A DNA stretch of 35,156 bases from Nitrosotalea sp. GTDB lineage: Archaea; Thermoproteota; Nitrososphaeria; Nitrososphaerales; Nitrosopumilaceae. How positions within the stretch are numbered: position 1 is the stretch's first letter; each line of letters opens with the position of its first letter. Shown one piece after another: positions 7,200 to 16,163 of this stretch. Where the stretch lies: positions 1 through 35,156 of the forward strand of contig JANWJG010000014.1 of assembly GCA_025449485.1 (NCBI GenBank). The letters run 5' to 3'. Made by a program: the position numbers and the translations under genes. A model generated the notes under the pieces. That model did no database searches, had not been told where the DNA came from, and saw only the letters and a program-made list of their open reading frames with translations.

Positions 7200-8138
7200 A
7201 TGAAAGCTGGTAACCCAGTAAAAGACATCAAAATAAAAAATGGTGATGACCTACAAGATATCTTCAAACAGTTATCAACTTCAGGCGGATTTGAATCACG
7301 AAATCTTGCTGACGGTTTTGAAATTCTTTCAACAATGATTGATGATAAACACTGTCTGAAATTTCTATCATTTGTTGCAGCAATTACATCTACAGGTCTT
7401 CGAGGAATAATCGTTGATATGCTCAAAAATAAAATGTTTGACGTAGTAATTACCACCTGTGGTGCATTAGACCATGATATTGCAAGATATTTTTCAAATT
7501 ATTTGGAAGGATCATTTACCTTGGATGACACTGAACTTTTAAAGAAAAACATGCACAGGTTGGGAAATGTGCTTGTTCCCATGGAAAGCTATGGACCTAT
7601 AATTGAAGAAAAGATGCAAAAGTTTCTTGAAACTGCCTACAAATCAGGCAAAAAAGAAATGTCAACTGCTGATATAACTAGAATGATAGGTGAAAATCTA
7701 GGAGAAGGCTCATTCTTGTACTGGGCATACAAGAATAACATTCCAGTAATAGTTCCGGGAATAATGGATGGTGGAGTAGGCAGCCAGATCTGGCTTTTTA
7801 GCCAAAAACACAGGGATTTCAGACTCAATGTAGTAACAGACAGCGAGACATTGGCTTCTCTTGTCTTCAAGGCAAAAAAATCTGGAGCTCTCATGTTGGG
7901 TGGTGGGATATCAAAACACCATACTCTTTGGTGGAATCAATACCGAGATGGCCTTGATTATGCAGTCTACATTACTACAGCACAAGAGTTTGATGGAAGC
8001 CTGAGTGGAGCTCTTGTCAGGGAAGCAATTTCATGGGGCAAGGTAACCAAAAATGCAAAACAAACAACGATACATGCAGAAATAACTACAATTTTGCCAT
8101 TTCTTTATTCTGCACTACTTGCCAGAGTAAAACGTTGA
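7200..8138 (+). CDS. dys: Deoxyhypusine synthase
   Basis: A 312-residue NAD-dependent enzyme that transfers the aminobutyl group of spermidine to a lysine of translation factor aIF5A. Key motifs are present: TTCGALDHDIAR (85-96), GGGISKHH (234-241) with the catalytic His, YAVYITTAQEFDGSLSGA (NAD and spermidine site), and EAISWGK ending in the catalytic Lys281. This is therefore the canonical member of the pair in the window. The ATG is close behind a TATA-like AATAAATG stretch. It faces the thermosome gene convergently with 32 bases between stops. Length is slightly shorter than eukaryotic enzymes, as is common in archaea. Confidence 0.92.
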   Translation: MKAGNPVKDIKIKNGDDLQDIFKQLSTSGGFESRNLADGFEILSTMIDDKHCLKFLSFVAAITSTGLRGIIVDMLKNKMFDVVITTCGALDHDIARYFSNYLEGSFTLDDTELLKKNMHRLGNVLVPMESYGPIIEEKMQKFLETAYKSGKKEMSTADITRMIGENLGEGSFLYWAYKNNIPVIVPGIMDGGVGSQIWLFSQKHRDFRLNVVTDSETLASLVFKAKKSGALMLGGGISKHHTLWWNQYRDGLDYAVYITTAQEFDGSLSGALVREAISWGKVTKNAKQTTIHAEITTILPFLYSALLARVKR

Positions 8139-8170
8139 CCGCATAAAATATTTCCAATCAATATTACAAT

Positions 8171-9865
8171 TCAATAATAATGATGGGATGGTCTCTGCAT
8201 CTTTCCAAGCTTGTCAAAATGATCATGGGGCTTGTCCCCTCTTGCATGGGAATGAGCCTTGCCATCTCCATGAGTATGCGTATACATGACAGGCTTTCTC
8301 ATGACAACCTCATCAACACGTATCAATAATGATGCAACTTCTGCAGCTGTCTTGATCACTTGTTCTTTTACAACAAGGGGCTCTATGACATCCTGAGAAT
8401 ACATTTCTCTTACTCTTCTTTCCATAGCATCAATTCCATACCATGAATGGATTCTTCCATTATTGTGTTCCAAATTTTTATTTCTTAGCTGTACAATTGT
8501 ATCAACTACATTCATTCCAGAATTTCTTGCTATGGTCAGTGGAATTTCTTCAAGAGCGTCTGCAAAGTTTTGAACTACAACCTGTTCTCTTCCTTCAATA
8601 GAAAGAGATCGTTTCCTGATCTCATTTGCAATTATCATTTCAGTAGAGCCTCCTCCAGCTACTATTGATGGATTGATAAAGAAATCCTTGAGAACTGCAA
8701 TTGCATCAAGTATGGTGCGATGATATTCATCAAGCATTCTCTTAGAGTTTGCCCGCAATAATATGGTGACAGATTTTGGATTTTTGCATTCAGTTACAAA
8801 TACCATCTTGTCATCGCCTACAAATTTTTCATAAACCTTCCCTGCAAATCCCAAGTTTTTTTCATTCATGCTCTCAAGATTATTCACTATTGAGGCGCCA
8901 GTTGCTTTTTCTAGCCAGTGAATGTCATTTTCTTTTACTCGGCGAATCGATATGATATCTGCTCGTGATAGGTAGTGTAGGGCCAGTCGACTAATTCCTT
9001 TCTGGGAAATCACAACATTTGCACCCGAGTCAATTATCCTCCGTGTTTTCTCTTTGATGGTGTCACTTTCCCTTGAAATGTATGCCTGCATCTCTTGGGG
9101 TGTGTTTATGATTATCTCTGCATCCGTTTTGGTTCGTTCATTGTCAAGCTCTTCGTTTATCAAAAGAATCTTGGCTTTTTCAATGGATCTTGGCATGGCA
9201 GAACTATCTATTGTCTTGTCAATGACTACTCCCTTTACTAGTTCAATATCTGAAGTGTTACCTGGTTTTTCTTCTATTTTTATGTCATCTATCTCAATTT
9301 TCCTATCAACAAAATCTGCTATCATACAAAATGCATCAGTCACAAGTTCAGCTACAGATTTTTTTTCACACAGTATGGAAATGGCCTTTGATCTCAGACA
9401 GGTCTGTGCTAACTTTACCATGACTTCTTTATTTTTATAACTGGAAGATTTTGCAATTGACTTTAAAAATCTAAGAGCTTGCTCTGCAGCATTTTTGTAT
9501 CCTATTTCTATTATGGTTGGTGATATGCCCATGTCCAGTAATTTTTCTGCCCTTTCAAGCAAAGAGCCTGCCAAAAGAACCACTGATATTGTTCCATCTC
9601 CCACTTCATTGTCAACTGAGTTTGAAGCATCTATCATCACCTTTGCCGCTGGATGTTCAACATCTATCTTGCGTAACATTGTAGAGCCGTTCTTAGTTAG
9701 TGTAACCTCTCCTAGAAGATCAATGTACATTTTTTCAAATCCCCTTGGTCCAAATGAGCTCTTGATTAGATCTGCAATTAATTTGCCAGCAAGCAAGTTG
9801 TATCTTCTTGCTTCGTCGCCTGTAGAATATTGTGTACCGTCCCCTAATAGCTCTTTTGAACTCAT
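8171..9865 (-). CDS. Divergent group II chaperonin (thermosome) with histidine-rich tail
   Basis: A 564-residue thermosome subunit. The equatorial domain has FGPRGFEKM (canonical GPKG.DKM) and GDGTISVVLLAG with the Mg-binding Asp90; the C-terminal half has VAGGGSTEM. Two departures stand out. First, the motif TNDGAT of ordinary thermosomes reads TKNGST, so Asn59 replaces the aspartate equivalent to GroEL Asp52, one of two residues needed for ATP hydrolysis; the second, in ILDAIAVLKD, is kept. Second, the C-terminus lacks a GGM-type tail and instead has eight histidines in its last ~35 residues (THTHGDGKAHSHARG, PHDH, SHHYY). It lies 77 bases after ureD in the same orientation, suggesting a role in nickel handling or urease folding, by analogy with the nickel-binding His-rich tail of Helicobacter HspA. 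That role is inference. Confidence 0.9.
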   Translation of the reverse strand: MSSKELLGDGTQYSTGDEARRYNLLAGKLIADLIKSSFGPRGFEKMYIDLLGEVTLTKNGSTMLRKIDVEHPAAKVMIDASNSVDNEVGDGTISVVLLAGSLLERAEKLLDMGISPTIIEIGYKNAAEQALRFLKSIAKSSSYKNKEVMVKLAQTCLRSKAISILCEKKSVAELVTDAFCMIADFVDRKIEIDDIKIEEKPGNTSDIELVKGVVIDKTIDSSAMPRSIEKAKILLINEELDNERTKTDAEIIINTPQEMQAYISRESDTIKEKTRRIIDSGANVVISQKGISRLALHYLSRADIISIRRVKENDIHWLEKATGASIVNNLESMNEKNLGFAGKVYEKFVGDDKMVFVTECKNPKSVTILLRANSKRMLDEYHRTILDAIAVLKDFFINPSIVAGGGSTEMIIANEIRKRSLSIEGREQVVVQNFADALEEIPLTIARNSGMNVVDTIVQLRNKNLEHNNGRIHSWYGIDAMERRVREMYSQDVIEPLVVKEQVIKTAAEVASLLIRVDEVVMRKPVMYTHTHGDGKAHSHARGDKPHDHFDKLGKMQRPSHHYY

Positions 9866-9942
9866 GTAAAGAGAATATATTTAGTAATTATAAAACTTCT
9901 GATCAGAAAAAAATCTAAGAGTCTTTACACAACATTTATGGA

Positions 9943-10824
9943 CTAGCTCTGAATTGTAGGTCCAGTTTTGCTGTACCTGTTAAAATTTCTTAGAATCTCT
10001 GTCAATGATTCTGTCAGAGCTATGATATCAGCAACAGAATCAGCAAGCATTCTGACAATAATGCCTGAATCCCGTGGCAAAGTGGAACAACTAGCCAAAA
10101 GAGGAGTATTTTCTGTAAATGTATTGATTTTATCTACAATGCTTTCTATCTGGATGAGACTGCCAATTATGTACATGCTAGAAAAGACATCTTTTTTGCC
10201 AAATACTGACTCAAGGCTTGCCTTGTCTTTTTGACCAAAACTCATGACATCTGTAAATATGGTCTGACCATTTCTGTGAGCTGTTGTGCGAAGAAAACAA
10301 AGATCGCAGTCAAACTTTTCACCAGATGCAATACGGCCTGCTATTACGATCTCAGAATAAATCAATACTGCATTATCATCTATCTCAAGATCTACTTGTT
10401 GATAAAATCTAGATGATTTGAATGGAATTATCTGGTGTGGAACAAATTCCAGATAACTTTTACTTTTACTGTGTATTCTGATGTATTGTGATGCATAACC
10501 TTCCTCCATCTTGTAAATTTTGGTTGCTGACTGGGTGGTGATTCTTGCCATGGAATTTTTTTCCATTGTGATATCAATTTTCTGTTTGTCTCCTTGTAAT
10601 ATTCCGCCAGACGATGACATGATGTAAATGTGTGCAAAATTAGGATAATCTGATTCTGGATACATTGCTTTTTGAATCAAAAATGGAGCTTTTGATAACA
10701 ATGATTTGATATATGTCTTGGAATCATCATTGTATAATTCAATCTCTATGGTACCATTCTGGCCTGGCATCATGAATTCTTTGTTTGTATAATTTTTGAA
10801 AATGTCAGGAATATGCAGAATCAT
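9943..10824 (-). CDS. ureD: Urease accessory protein UreD (UreH)
   Basis: A 293-residue scaffold that binds apo-urease and, with UreF and UreG, delivers nickel. The family hallmark SSSGGILQGD appears near residue 69-78, followed by a beta-rich body with TTQSATKIYKME and YLEFVPHQIIPFKSSRF, both typical of UreD. Its ATG overlaps the ureG stop by four bases (ATGA), which points to translational coupling. It is the last gene of the leftward ureEFGD unit, and the thermosome follows after 77 AT-rich bases. Confidence 0.92.
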   Translation of the reverse strand: MILHIPDIFKNYTNKEFMMPGQNGTIEIELYNDDSKTYIKSLLSKAPFLIQKAMYPESDYPNFAHIYIMSSSGGILQGDKQKIDITMEKNSMARITTQSATKIYKMEEGYASQYIRIHSKSKSYLEFVPHQIIPFKSSRFYQQVDLEIDDNAVLIYSEIVIAGRIASGEKFDCDLCFLRTTAHRNGQTIFTDVMSFGQKDKASLESVFGKKDVFSSMYIIGSLIQIESIVDKINTFTENTPLLASCSTLPRDSGIIVRMLADSVADIIALTESLTEILRNFNRYSKTGPTIQS

Positions 10825-11489
10825 TTTGTTCTGTCCTTTCTAACTACGGGTTTTTTATCAAACAAGATTGATCTGATTATATCTTCTACAACATCTTCTA
10901 TGCCTTGACCTGTCTGACAGTTGACAAATACATATGGTCTACCACTCCTTATTTTTTCAGCATCTCTTTTCATTATGGATAGATCTGCTCCCACATGTGG
11001 TGCAAGATCAATCTTGTTAATGACAAGCAAGTCACAACTTTCTATCCCCAGTCCACCTTTCCTTGGATACTTGTCTCCTCCTGATACATCGATTATGTAA
11101 ATGAAATAATCTGCAAGGGCAGGACTAAAGGTAGTCATGACATTGTCTCCCCCGCTCTCAATGATTATCAAATCCAAGCTCGGGTCTTTTTTTTCTATTT
11201 CGTCAATTACGGCTAGATTGATTGTTGGATCTTCTCGTATGGCAGTGTGTGGACAACCACCTGTTGCTATTCCAATTATCATGTTTTCAGGCATGACTTT
11301 GAGCTCTGTAGACAAAATTCGCTGCATCCTTTGGGCGTCTTCTTTTGATATGACATCATTTGATATTATGCAGCACCGGTATCCCCTTTCTATCAAGACA
11401 GGTACAACTCTCTCAATGAGGCGCGTTTTTCCAGATCCTACCGGTCCACCAATTCCAATTTTTGGTATCTTTTTATTTTTCAAAACCAT
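10821..11489 (-). CDS. ureG: Urease accessory GTPase UreG
   Basis: A 222-residue SIMIBI GTPase that drives nickel insertion. It has the P-loop GGPVGSGKT (residues 14-22), the nickel-binding CPH in GGCPHTAIRED, the ESGGDN switch region, and NKID for guanine recognition. A Shine-Dalgarno-like GGAG lies 8 bases before the ATG. The gap to the upstream ureF stop is 14 bases and the stop overlaps ureD by four, so it sits inside one transcript. No long N-terminal histidine stretch is present. Confidence 0.96.
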   Translation of the reverse strand: MVLKNKKIPKIGIGGPVGSGKTRLIERVVPVLIERGYRCCIISNDVISKEDAQRMQRILSTELKVMPENMIIGIATGGCPHTAIREDPTINLAVIDEIEKKDPSLDLIIIESGGDNVMTTFSPALADYFIYIIDVSGGDKYPRKGGLGIESCDLLVINKIDLAPHVGADLSIMKRDAEKIRSGRPYVFVNCQTGQGIEDVVEDIIRSILFDKKPVVRKDRTK

Positions 11490-11503
11490 TATTTTTCTCC
11501 AAT

Positions 11504-12217
11504 TTATGTGATGAACATCTTTGAGCTTTCATGCTCATGAATCATTTGAAAAATATCTGTCATAGGAGTTAGCTGCCAAATATTGTTCAATGATTCTCTT
11601 TTGTTGTTCTTTGCAATGAAATTGATCTTATCTGAAAGCAGTGCAAGAATTTTTTGGCCACTGATGTGTTCTGTTATTCCAAGCTTGATCGCTGCCGCTA
11701 CTACATTTTGACTAAATGAATAAAGCATCATCCTCATACCGCTCTCTTCCGGAATTCCAAGAAATTCTGCAGCTATGCCAAGACAAACAGGATATGTCCC
11801 AACAGCTTGACCCGTTTCTATCTTTGTCTGAAATTCTTTTGCAAACTTGTTTTTCTGCTTCGATGTAATTTGGGTTATGCAATTGAGTATCTGCGAGCCA
11901 GATCTCACAGACGTATTTCTTACTTCTTTTATCAATCTCATGGAATAGAATAGATTGTCTGCTTCCACAAGTTCTTTGATGTTGTTATTTTTTGCAGCAT
12001 TCATGGCAGTCAAGAAAATTATGCAGTCGCAGGGAACTAGTTGAAACTCTATTTGTTGTGAAATGAAATTTAAAACATCTTCTTCATTTTTAATCATACC
12101 GTGTCTTGCAAGAGACTCTAAACCATTTGATAACCCAAACATTCCTGAGGGAAAAAAGGAATCTGACAGCTGCATTAAAAAAAACTCATGGTCAGTGTTC
12201 ATGCATATATGTTCCAT
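11504..12217 (-). CDS. ureF: Urease accessory protein UreF
   Basis: A 237-residue all-helical protein that works as the GTPase-regulating partner of UreG and binds UreD. The signature LSDSFFPSGMFGLSNGLES near the N-terminus matches the family's SD..FP.G....S.GLE pattern, and later AVGTYPVCLGIAAEFLG matches its conserved GxxPV.....A core. The ORF-track start overlaps ureE by 26 bases; an internal ATG at 12202 would leave an 11-base overlap and is equally possible. Confidence 0.9.
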   Translation of the reverse strand: MEHICMNTDHEFFLMQLSDSFFPSGMFGLSNGLESLARHGMIKNEEDVLNFISQQIEFQLVPCDCIIFLTAMNAAKNNNIKELVEADNLFYSMRLIKEVRNTSVRSGSQILNCITQITSKQKNKFAKEFQTKIETGQAVGTYPVCLGIAAEFLGIPEESGMRMMLYSFSQNVVAAAIKLGITEHISGQKILALLSDKINFIAKNNKRESLNNIWQLTPMTDIFQMIHEHESSKMFIT

Positions 12218-12692
12218 GTCGAGGTTGAAAAATCTGTTCTTCTGTATAGAACTCTAGATCCTTTCTCACATTCAGTAACAATTTTTCAAACGTCTCAGCC
12301 TCTAAATCTGTATGGATGGGAAATGAAAGAGTGTCATCTTTTATCACTATTGGTTTATGCCTATTTCCTATTACGTGGCCCAAAGTAATCAATTCAAAGG
12401 GATTTTTCTGTAATTTTTTTATCTTTACAGAGAGCACTTTTTCAGGTAATTGTTCCACAATGATGAATTTTTTGAGATTTGACACGATAACATCACCATG
12501 ATGCAATTCCGAGTCCATAATGAGCCCTATGTCTGTACCAAGATCGGTTTTCTTTCTTATTCTGCCTCTTTCCAGCTCTTGGCGTGGGATCTTGAGCTTC
12601 TCGCAGCTCTTTTTTGATTCCATTTGTTTAAATCGAGTCATCAATTTCTTGTCGTCAAAAATATTTCCAATCACTGATGTTATGGTAAGCAT
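12192..12692 (-). CDS. ureE: Urease accessory nickel chaperone UreE
   Basis: A 166-residue metallochaperone that hands nickel to UreG. The N-terminal peptide-binding domain includes KIPRQELERGRIRKKTDLG and GDVIVSN; the C-terminal metal-binding domain holds LGHVIGNRHKPI, where the first histidine matches the conserved dimer-interface nickel ligand. The C-terminus HGTYMHEH supplies a short extra histidine cluster. Transcription is probably leaderless: a minus-strand AATATAATT sits about 25 bases before the ATG. It is the first gene of the leftward accessory operon. Confidence 0.92.
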   Translation of the reverse strand: MLTITSVIGNIFDDKKLMTRFKQMESKKSCEKLKIPRQELERGRIRKKTDLGTDIGLIMDSELHHGDVIVSNLKKFIIVEQLPEKVLSVKIKKLQKNPFELITLGHVIGNRHKPIVIKDDTLSFPIHTDLEAETFEKLLLNVRKDLEFYTEEQIFQPRHGTYMHEH

Positions 12693-12782
12693 GATGATCT
12701 GAGTTATTCTATGAAATTATATTTTTTGATCTTAGTAATTTATTATAAATAATAAATACAAGAACCTACAATAGGTACAGAT
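12693..12782. promoter_or_regulatory. Divergent urease promoter region
   Basis: The 90 bases between ureE and ureA hold a TATA-like element for each direction: minus-strand AATATAATT (about 12713-12721) for ureE, and TTATTATAAATAATAA (about 12742-12757) for ureA. Neither the GTTCGA palindrome nor the GTAGTTTACG element found elsewhere in this window is present, so the urease operons may be constitutive or controlled differently from the neighbouring transport genes. Confidence 0.6.
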
Positions 12783-13085
12783 ATGATGCTTAATCCACGA
12801 GAAATTGATAAACTCTATATTTTTATGGCAGCTGAAGTTGCAAGGAAAAGAAAAGCAAGAGGATTGAAGCTCAATTATGTCGAATCAGTTGCATTGTTAG
12901 CAGATCATATAGTAGAAGGGGCTAGGGATGGAAAGTCTGTTTCTGAGCTGATGAGTTCTGGAAGAAAAGTCTTGACAAGAGATGATGTATTGCCAGGTGT
13001 ACCAGAATTAATCAAGACAGTACAAACTGAGGCAACCTTTGAAGACGGAACTAAACTTGTCACTGTACATGATCCAATAGTGTAA
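12783..13085 (+). CDS. ureA: Urease gamma subunit
   Basis: A 100-residue subunit that packs on the alpha and beta chains of urease. Nearly the whole sequence matches the family: [51 protein letters not shown] and the C-terminal TVHDPI. The ATG is 4-5 codons earlier than in some homologues (MML before NPRE). It begins the rightward ureABC operon; ureB follows after 4 bases. A divergent relative lies at 22040-22462. Confidence 0.96.
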   Translation: MMLNPREIDKLYIFMAAEVARKRKARGLKLNYVESVALLADHIVEGARDGKSVSELMSSGRKVLTRDDVLPGVPELIKTVQTEATFEDGTKLVTVHDPIV

Positions 13086-13089
13086 TGCA

Positions 13090-13461
13090 ATGATTCCAGG
13101 AGAATATTTCCTAAATGATATGCCAATTATTGCAAATAAAGGCAAGAAAACAGTAAAGGTCAAAGTAAGCAACTCTGGAGATAGGCCAATACAGGTGGGT
13201 TCTCATACACATTTCTTTGAGACTAACAAGGCCCTTGTTTTTTCTCGCCAGAAATCTTATGGTTGTCATCTCAATATTCCATCAGGCACATCGGTGCGAT
13301 TTGAACCAGGGGATACAAAGGAAATAGAACTGACAGAATTTGGGGGGTTGAAGATAGTTTATGGGTTTAATGGACTTGTCAATGGCAAGCTCAGTACCAG
13401 AAAACAAATTGCACTCAAGAAAGCAAGAAAAAAAGGATTCAAGGATAGTGATAAGACATGA
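13090..13461 (+). CDS. ureB: Urease beta subunit
   Basis: A 123-residue urease structural subunit. It begins with the usual MIPGEY, and contains [21 protein letters not shown] and GYHLNIP-like [18 protein letters not shown], followed by [16 protein letters not shown], all canonical. The C-terminal basic stretch (KKARKKGF) is common in beta chains. The gene starts 4 bases after ureA and its stop overlaps the ureC start (ATGA), consistent with fixed stoichiometry by coupled translation. Confidence 0.96.
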   Translation: MIPGEYFLNDMPIIANKGKKTVKVKVSNSGDRPIQVGSHTHFFETNKALVFSRQKSYGCHLNIPSGTSVRFEPGDTKEIELTEFGGLKIVYGFNGLVNGKLSTRKQIALKKARKKGFKDSDKT

Positions 13462-15170
13462 CACTGGTAATTCCTAGAAAACAATACGTGGATCTCTATG
13501 GACCTACAAAGGGTGATAAGATCAGACTTGCTGATACTGATCTTATAATTGAGATTGAAAAAGATTTTCAGAATTATGGTGATGAGATAGTTTTTGGTGG
13601 TGGCAAAAGTGCAAGAGATGGAATGGGACAAGCAAGTGGTGTCATCAGTAAAAATTCTCCAGATCTTGTCATAACAAACGCAATTATTCTTGATCCAGTT
13701 CTTGGTATTGTCAAGGCTGACATTGGCATCAAAAATGGGTTGATATCTGGAATAGGAAAAGCAGGCAATCCAAATGTTATGGACAAAATAGATATGATCA
13801 TATCTGCAAATACTGAGATAATTGCAGGTGAGCATACCATATGCACCCCTGGAATAATTGATACTCATATTCACTTTATTGCACCCCAGCAGGCAATAGA
13901 CGCAATTTGTAGCGGCACCACTACCATGATTGGAGGTGGAACAGGACCTGCTGATGGTACCAAGGCAACTACATGCACTCCTGGTCCTTGGAACATTCAC
14001 AGAATGCTTGAAGCACTTGATGAACTACCCCTAAATTTTGGCCTGCTTGGAAAAGGAAATGATTCACTAGAGCCTGCATTAATGGAACAAATTGCTGCAG
14101 GAGCTTGCGGCTTGAAACTGCATGAGGATTGGGGTACAACTCCTGCAACCATAGATGCAGCATTAAAAGTTGCAGATAAAACTGACACTCAGGTGGCTAT
14201 CCACACAGATACGCTAAACGAGTGTGGCTTTGTTGATGATACGATAGACGCAATAGGTGGGAGAACAATTCACACCTATCACACTGAAGGTGCAGGTGGA
14301 GGACATGCTCCAGATATCATGAAAATAGCAGGTAACAAGAATATTCTTCCTTCCTCTACAAATCCCACAAGACCATTTACAGTCAACACTCTTGATGAAC
14401 ACCTAGACATGATGATGGTGTGTCATCATCTGAATTCTTCTGTAAGAGAGGATGTAGCATTTGCAGAGTCAAGAATCAGAGGAGAAACAATAGCTGCAGA
14501 AGATGTCTTGCATGACATTGGTGCGCTGAGTATGTATTCTTCTGATAGTCAGGCAATGGGTAGAGTTGGAGAAGTAGGACTCAGAGCATGGCAAACAGCA
14601 GATAAAATGAAAAAAATGTCTGGTCGATTGCCCGATGAAATAGGAGATAATGATAATCTTCGTGTAAAAAGATATCTTGCAAAACTTACAATCAATCCTG
14701 CCATAACACATGGAGTCTCTTATCATGTTGGTTCTCTTGAGCCTGGCAAGTTAGCTGATATTGTAATGTGGTCTCCAGAATTTTTTGGTGTAAAACCAAA
14801 ACTTGTGATAAAAGGAGGTTTCATTGCTTATTCCTTGATGGGAGATCCAAACGCATCAATTCCAACACCAGAGCCAGTCTACTATAGACCAATGTTTGGT
14901 GCAATGGGAAAAGCAAATTATTCTACTTCCGTAACTTTTACTTCAAAACTTGCAATACGAAATGGTCTTGCAAAAAAATTAGGTCTAAAAAAGAAATTAC
15001 TTGCAGTCAAAAACTGTAGAAACATTGGCAAGAAAAATATGCTTTACAACAACGCTACTCCAAAAATAGAGATTGATCCTGAAACATACAAAGTCAAAGT
15101 TGATGGAAAAATAGCTACAACAGAACCGGCACAAAAATTATCCATGGCACGATTGTATCATTTATTCTAG
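13458..15170 (+). CDS. ureC: Urease alpha (catalytic) subunit
   Basis: A 570-residue nickel metallohydrolase splitting urea to ammonia and CO2. All active-site residues are present with a constant +3 offset to Klebsiella numbering: His137 and His139 (DTHIHF), carbamylated Lys220 ([10 protein letters not shown]), His249, His275 (TYHTEG), flap Cys322 and base His323 (VCHHL), and nickel ligand Asp363 (SSDSQAMGR). No residue is missing and the length is normal, so the enzyme should be active. The cytosolic ammonia released can feed ammonia oxidation and assimilation. The stop codon lies at the edge of a GTTCGA-type palindrome. Confidence 0.98.
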   Translation: MTLVIPRKQYVDLYGPTKGDKIRLADTDLIIEIEKDFQNYGDEIVFGGGKSARDGMGQASGVISKNSPDLVITNAIILDPVLGIVKADIGIKNGLISGIGKAGNPNVMDKIDMIISANTEIIAGEHTICTPGIIDTHIHFIAPQQAIDAICSGTTTMIGGGTGPADGTKATTCTPGPWNIHRMLEALDELPLNFGLLGKGNDSLEPALMEQIAAGACGLKLHEDWGTTPATIDAALKVADKTDTQVAIHTDTLNECGFVDDTIDAIGGRTIHTYHTEGAGGGHAPDIMKIAGNKNILPSSTNPTRPFTVNTLDEHLDMMMVCHHLNSSVREDVAFAESRIRGETIAAEDVLHDIGALSMYSSDSQAMGRVGEVGLRAWQTADKMKKMSGRLPDEIGDNDNLRVKRYLAKLTINPAITHGVSYHVGSLEPGKLADIVMWSPEFFGVKPKLVIKGGFIAYSLMGDPNASIPTPEPVYYRPMFGAMGKANYSTSVTFTSKLAIRNGLAKKLGLKKKLLAVKNCRNIGKKNMLYNNATPKIEIDPETYKVKVDGKIATTEPAQKLSMARLYHLF

Positions 15171-15184
15171 TTCGACAATCGAAA
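15170..15184. promoter_or_regulatory. Palindrome copy 1 (GTTCGA-CAA-TCGAAA)
   Basis: Begins on the last base of the ureC stop and lies just before ATATATTTTTATATTT, the probable TATA region of the 84-residue ORF at 15224. One mismatch (final A for C) from the perfect palindrome at 17399. The 17 bases CTAGTTCGACAATCGAA are identical in copies 1 and 2. Confidence 0.55.
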
Positions 15185-15223
15185 ATCAATATATTTTTAT
15201 ATTTACTAAGTATATAGTATCAC

Positions 15224-15478
15224 ATGACTCCAGTCAAGACACGTGATGAAGTTGAAAAGGCTTCTAGAAAAATAACAGAGTCACTCTATGGCTCTGAAAT
15301 CCAAGATTTCAAGATAAGAGAACTCTTTACATTGCCAGAAAAGGGCCCTCAAGAGGCCTGGGATGTACAAGTGACTTTTCTATTGAATAAACTCAAACAC
15401 ACCGTAGATCTAGTTATTCAACAGAAAGACGGGCATGTAACTAATGCAAGACTGATTGATACAATGGTTCCCTTATAG
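15224..15478 (+). CDS. Small protein of unknown function downstream of ureC (84 aa)
   Basis: I do not recognise a family. The 84 residues seem to fold as helix (TRDEVEKASRKITESLYG) plus strands, with EAWDVQVTFLLNKLKHTVDLVIQQKDGHVTNARLI suggesting a two- or three-strand sheet ending in TMVPL. It is soluble and has no cysteines. A TATA-like region directly follows a GTTCGA palindrome upstream, so it may have its own promoter and be co-regulated with the symporter and ureohydrolase genes, which carry related palindromes. A loose resemblance to the beta strands of GvpO-type proteins is too weak to use. Confidence 0.6.
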   Translation: MTPVKTRDEVEKASRKITESLYGSEIQDFKIRELFTLPEKGPQEAWDVQVTFLLNKLKHTVDLVIQQKDGHVTNARLIDTMVPL

Positions 15479-15602
15479 GACCATTGCCAAAAATATTTTT
15501 AATTAATTTTTCCACATTTCTCAAATATCGGTATTTAGAGATAATTATCTTTGATTTTAGTTAAATACTAAGATTTTTAAAATAACATACTGTTCAAACC
15601 TC

Positions 15603-16124
15603 ATGCCTAGTCAAGGATATGGAACCATAGGACTAAAGCCTGCAATCATATCCACACTACAAAAGTCTACGGATGAATATTATCCAGGAATGTTTCTTCC
15701 CAGTGCCTTGATAATCATGATGAATGAAATAAAACGAGAATATTACGAAGTTGGAATGCACAACATAAAGATCGATTTTTCGGGACGATACACATCATTG
15801 ACAGTTAGATCAGACGTTAAAATATGGTTTGAGGAAAACTATAAGATATTAAAAGAAAAGTATGAAAAAAAATACAAAGCAAATAACTTTACAAAATTTG
15901 CAAGTATCTTCATGCTCAACATATTTGAATCCAAAGCAGTCTCACAGAATAACATTATCAAATTAAAGGAGGCAGACTTTGACTGGTTAAAATCAGAATA
16001 TAGTCAAAGAAAGAAAGAATATGAGGTGAAATATGGAATAAGAACATTTGAGCAGTTTGCAGACATGTTCTTAAAGGAACTACTAGAAAGAATTAATTCT
16101 GCAAAAAAAATTCTGTCATTATAA
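15603..16124 (+). CDS. Protein with two tandem WxxxxYxxxKxxYExKY modules, function unknown
   Basis: A 173-residue soluble, lysine-rich protein. Residues 1-65 include YPGMFLPSALIIMMNEIKREYYEVG. The rest consists of two related ~40-residue modules: VKIWFEENYKILKEKYEKKY..FTKFASIFMLNIFE and FDWLKSEYSQRKKEYEVKY..FEQFADMFLKELLE. Each has a charged helix followed by a hydrophobic (F.(Q/K)FA..F) helix, indicating internal duplication. The basic helices could bind nucleic acid. No known domain is recognised. The 124 bases before it are AT-rich with TTTTTAAAATAA as the likely TATA element. Confidence 0.6.
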   Translation: MPSQGYGTIGLKPAIISTLQKSTDEYYPGMFLPSALIIMMNEIKREYYEVGMHNIKIDFSGRYTSLTVRSDVKIWFEENYKILKEKYEKKYKANNFTKFASIFMLNIFESKAVSQNNIIKLKEADFDWLKSEYSQRKKEYEVKYGIRTFEQFADMFLKELLERINSAKKILSL

Positions 16125-16163
16125 AAATCTGATTTTCCTACATGTTTGACTAATGTTTCACGA

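Noticed and set aside
13359-14000. Minus-strand ORF of 213 residues opposite ureB/ureC
   Set aside because: It is fully antisense to canonical ureB and ureC and is rich in Cys, Ser and Tyr as shadow frames are.
15170-15184. Palindromes as tRNA T-arm remnants or attachment sites because of the GTTCGA sequence
   Set aside because: No tRNA fold, integrase or direct duplicated ends are present near any copy.
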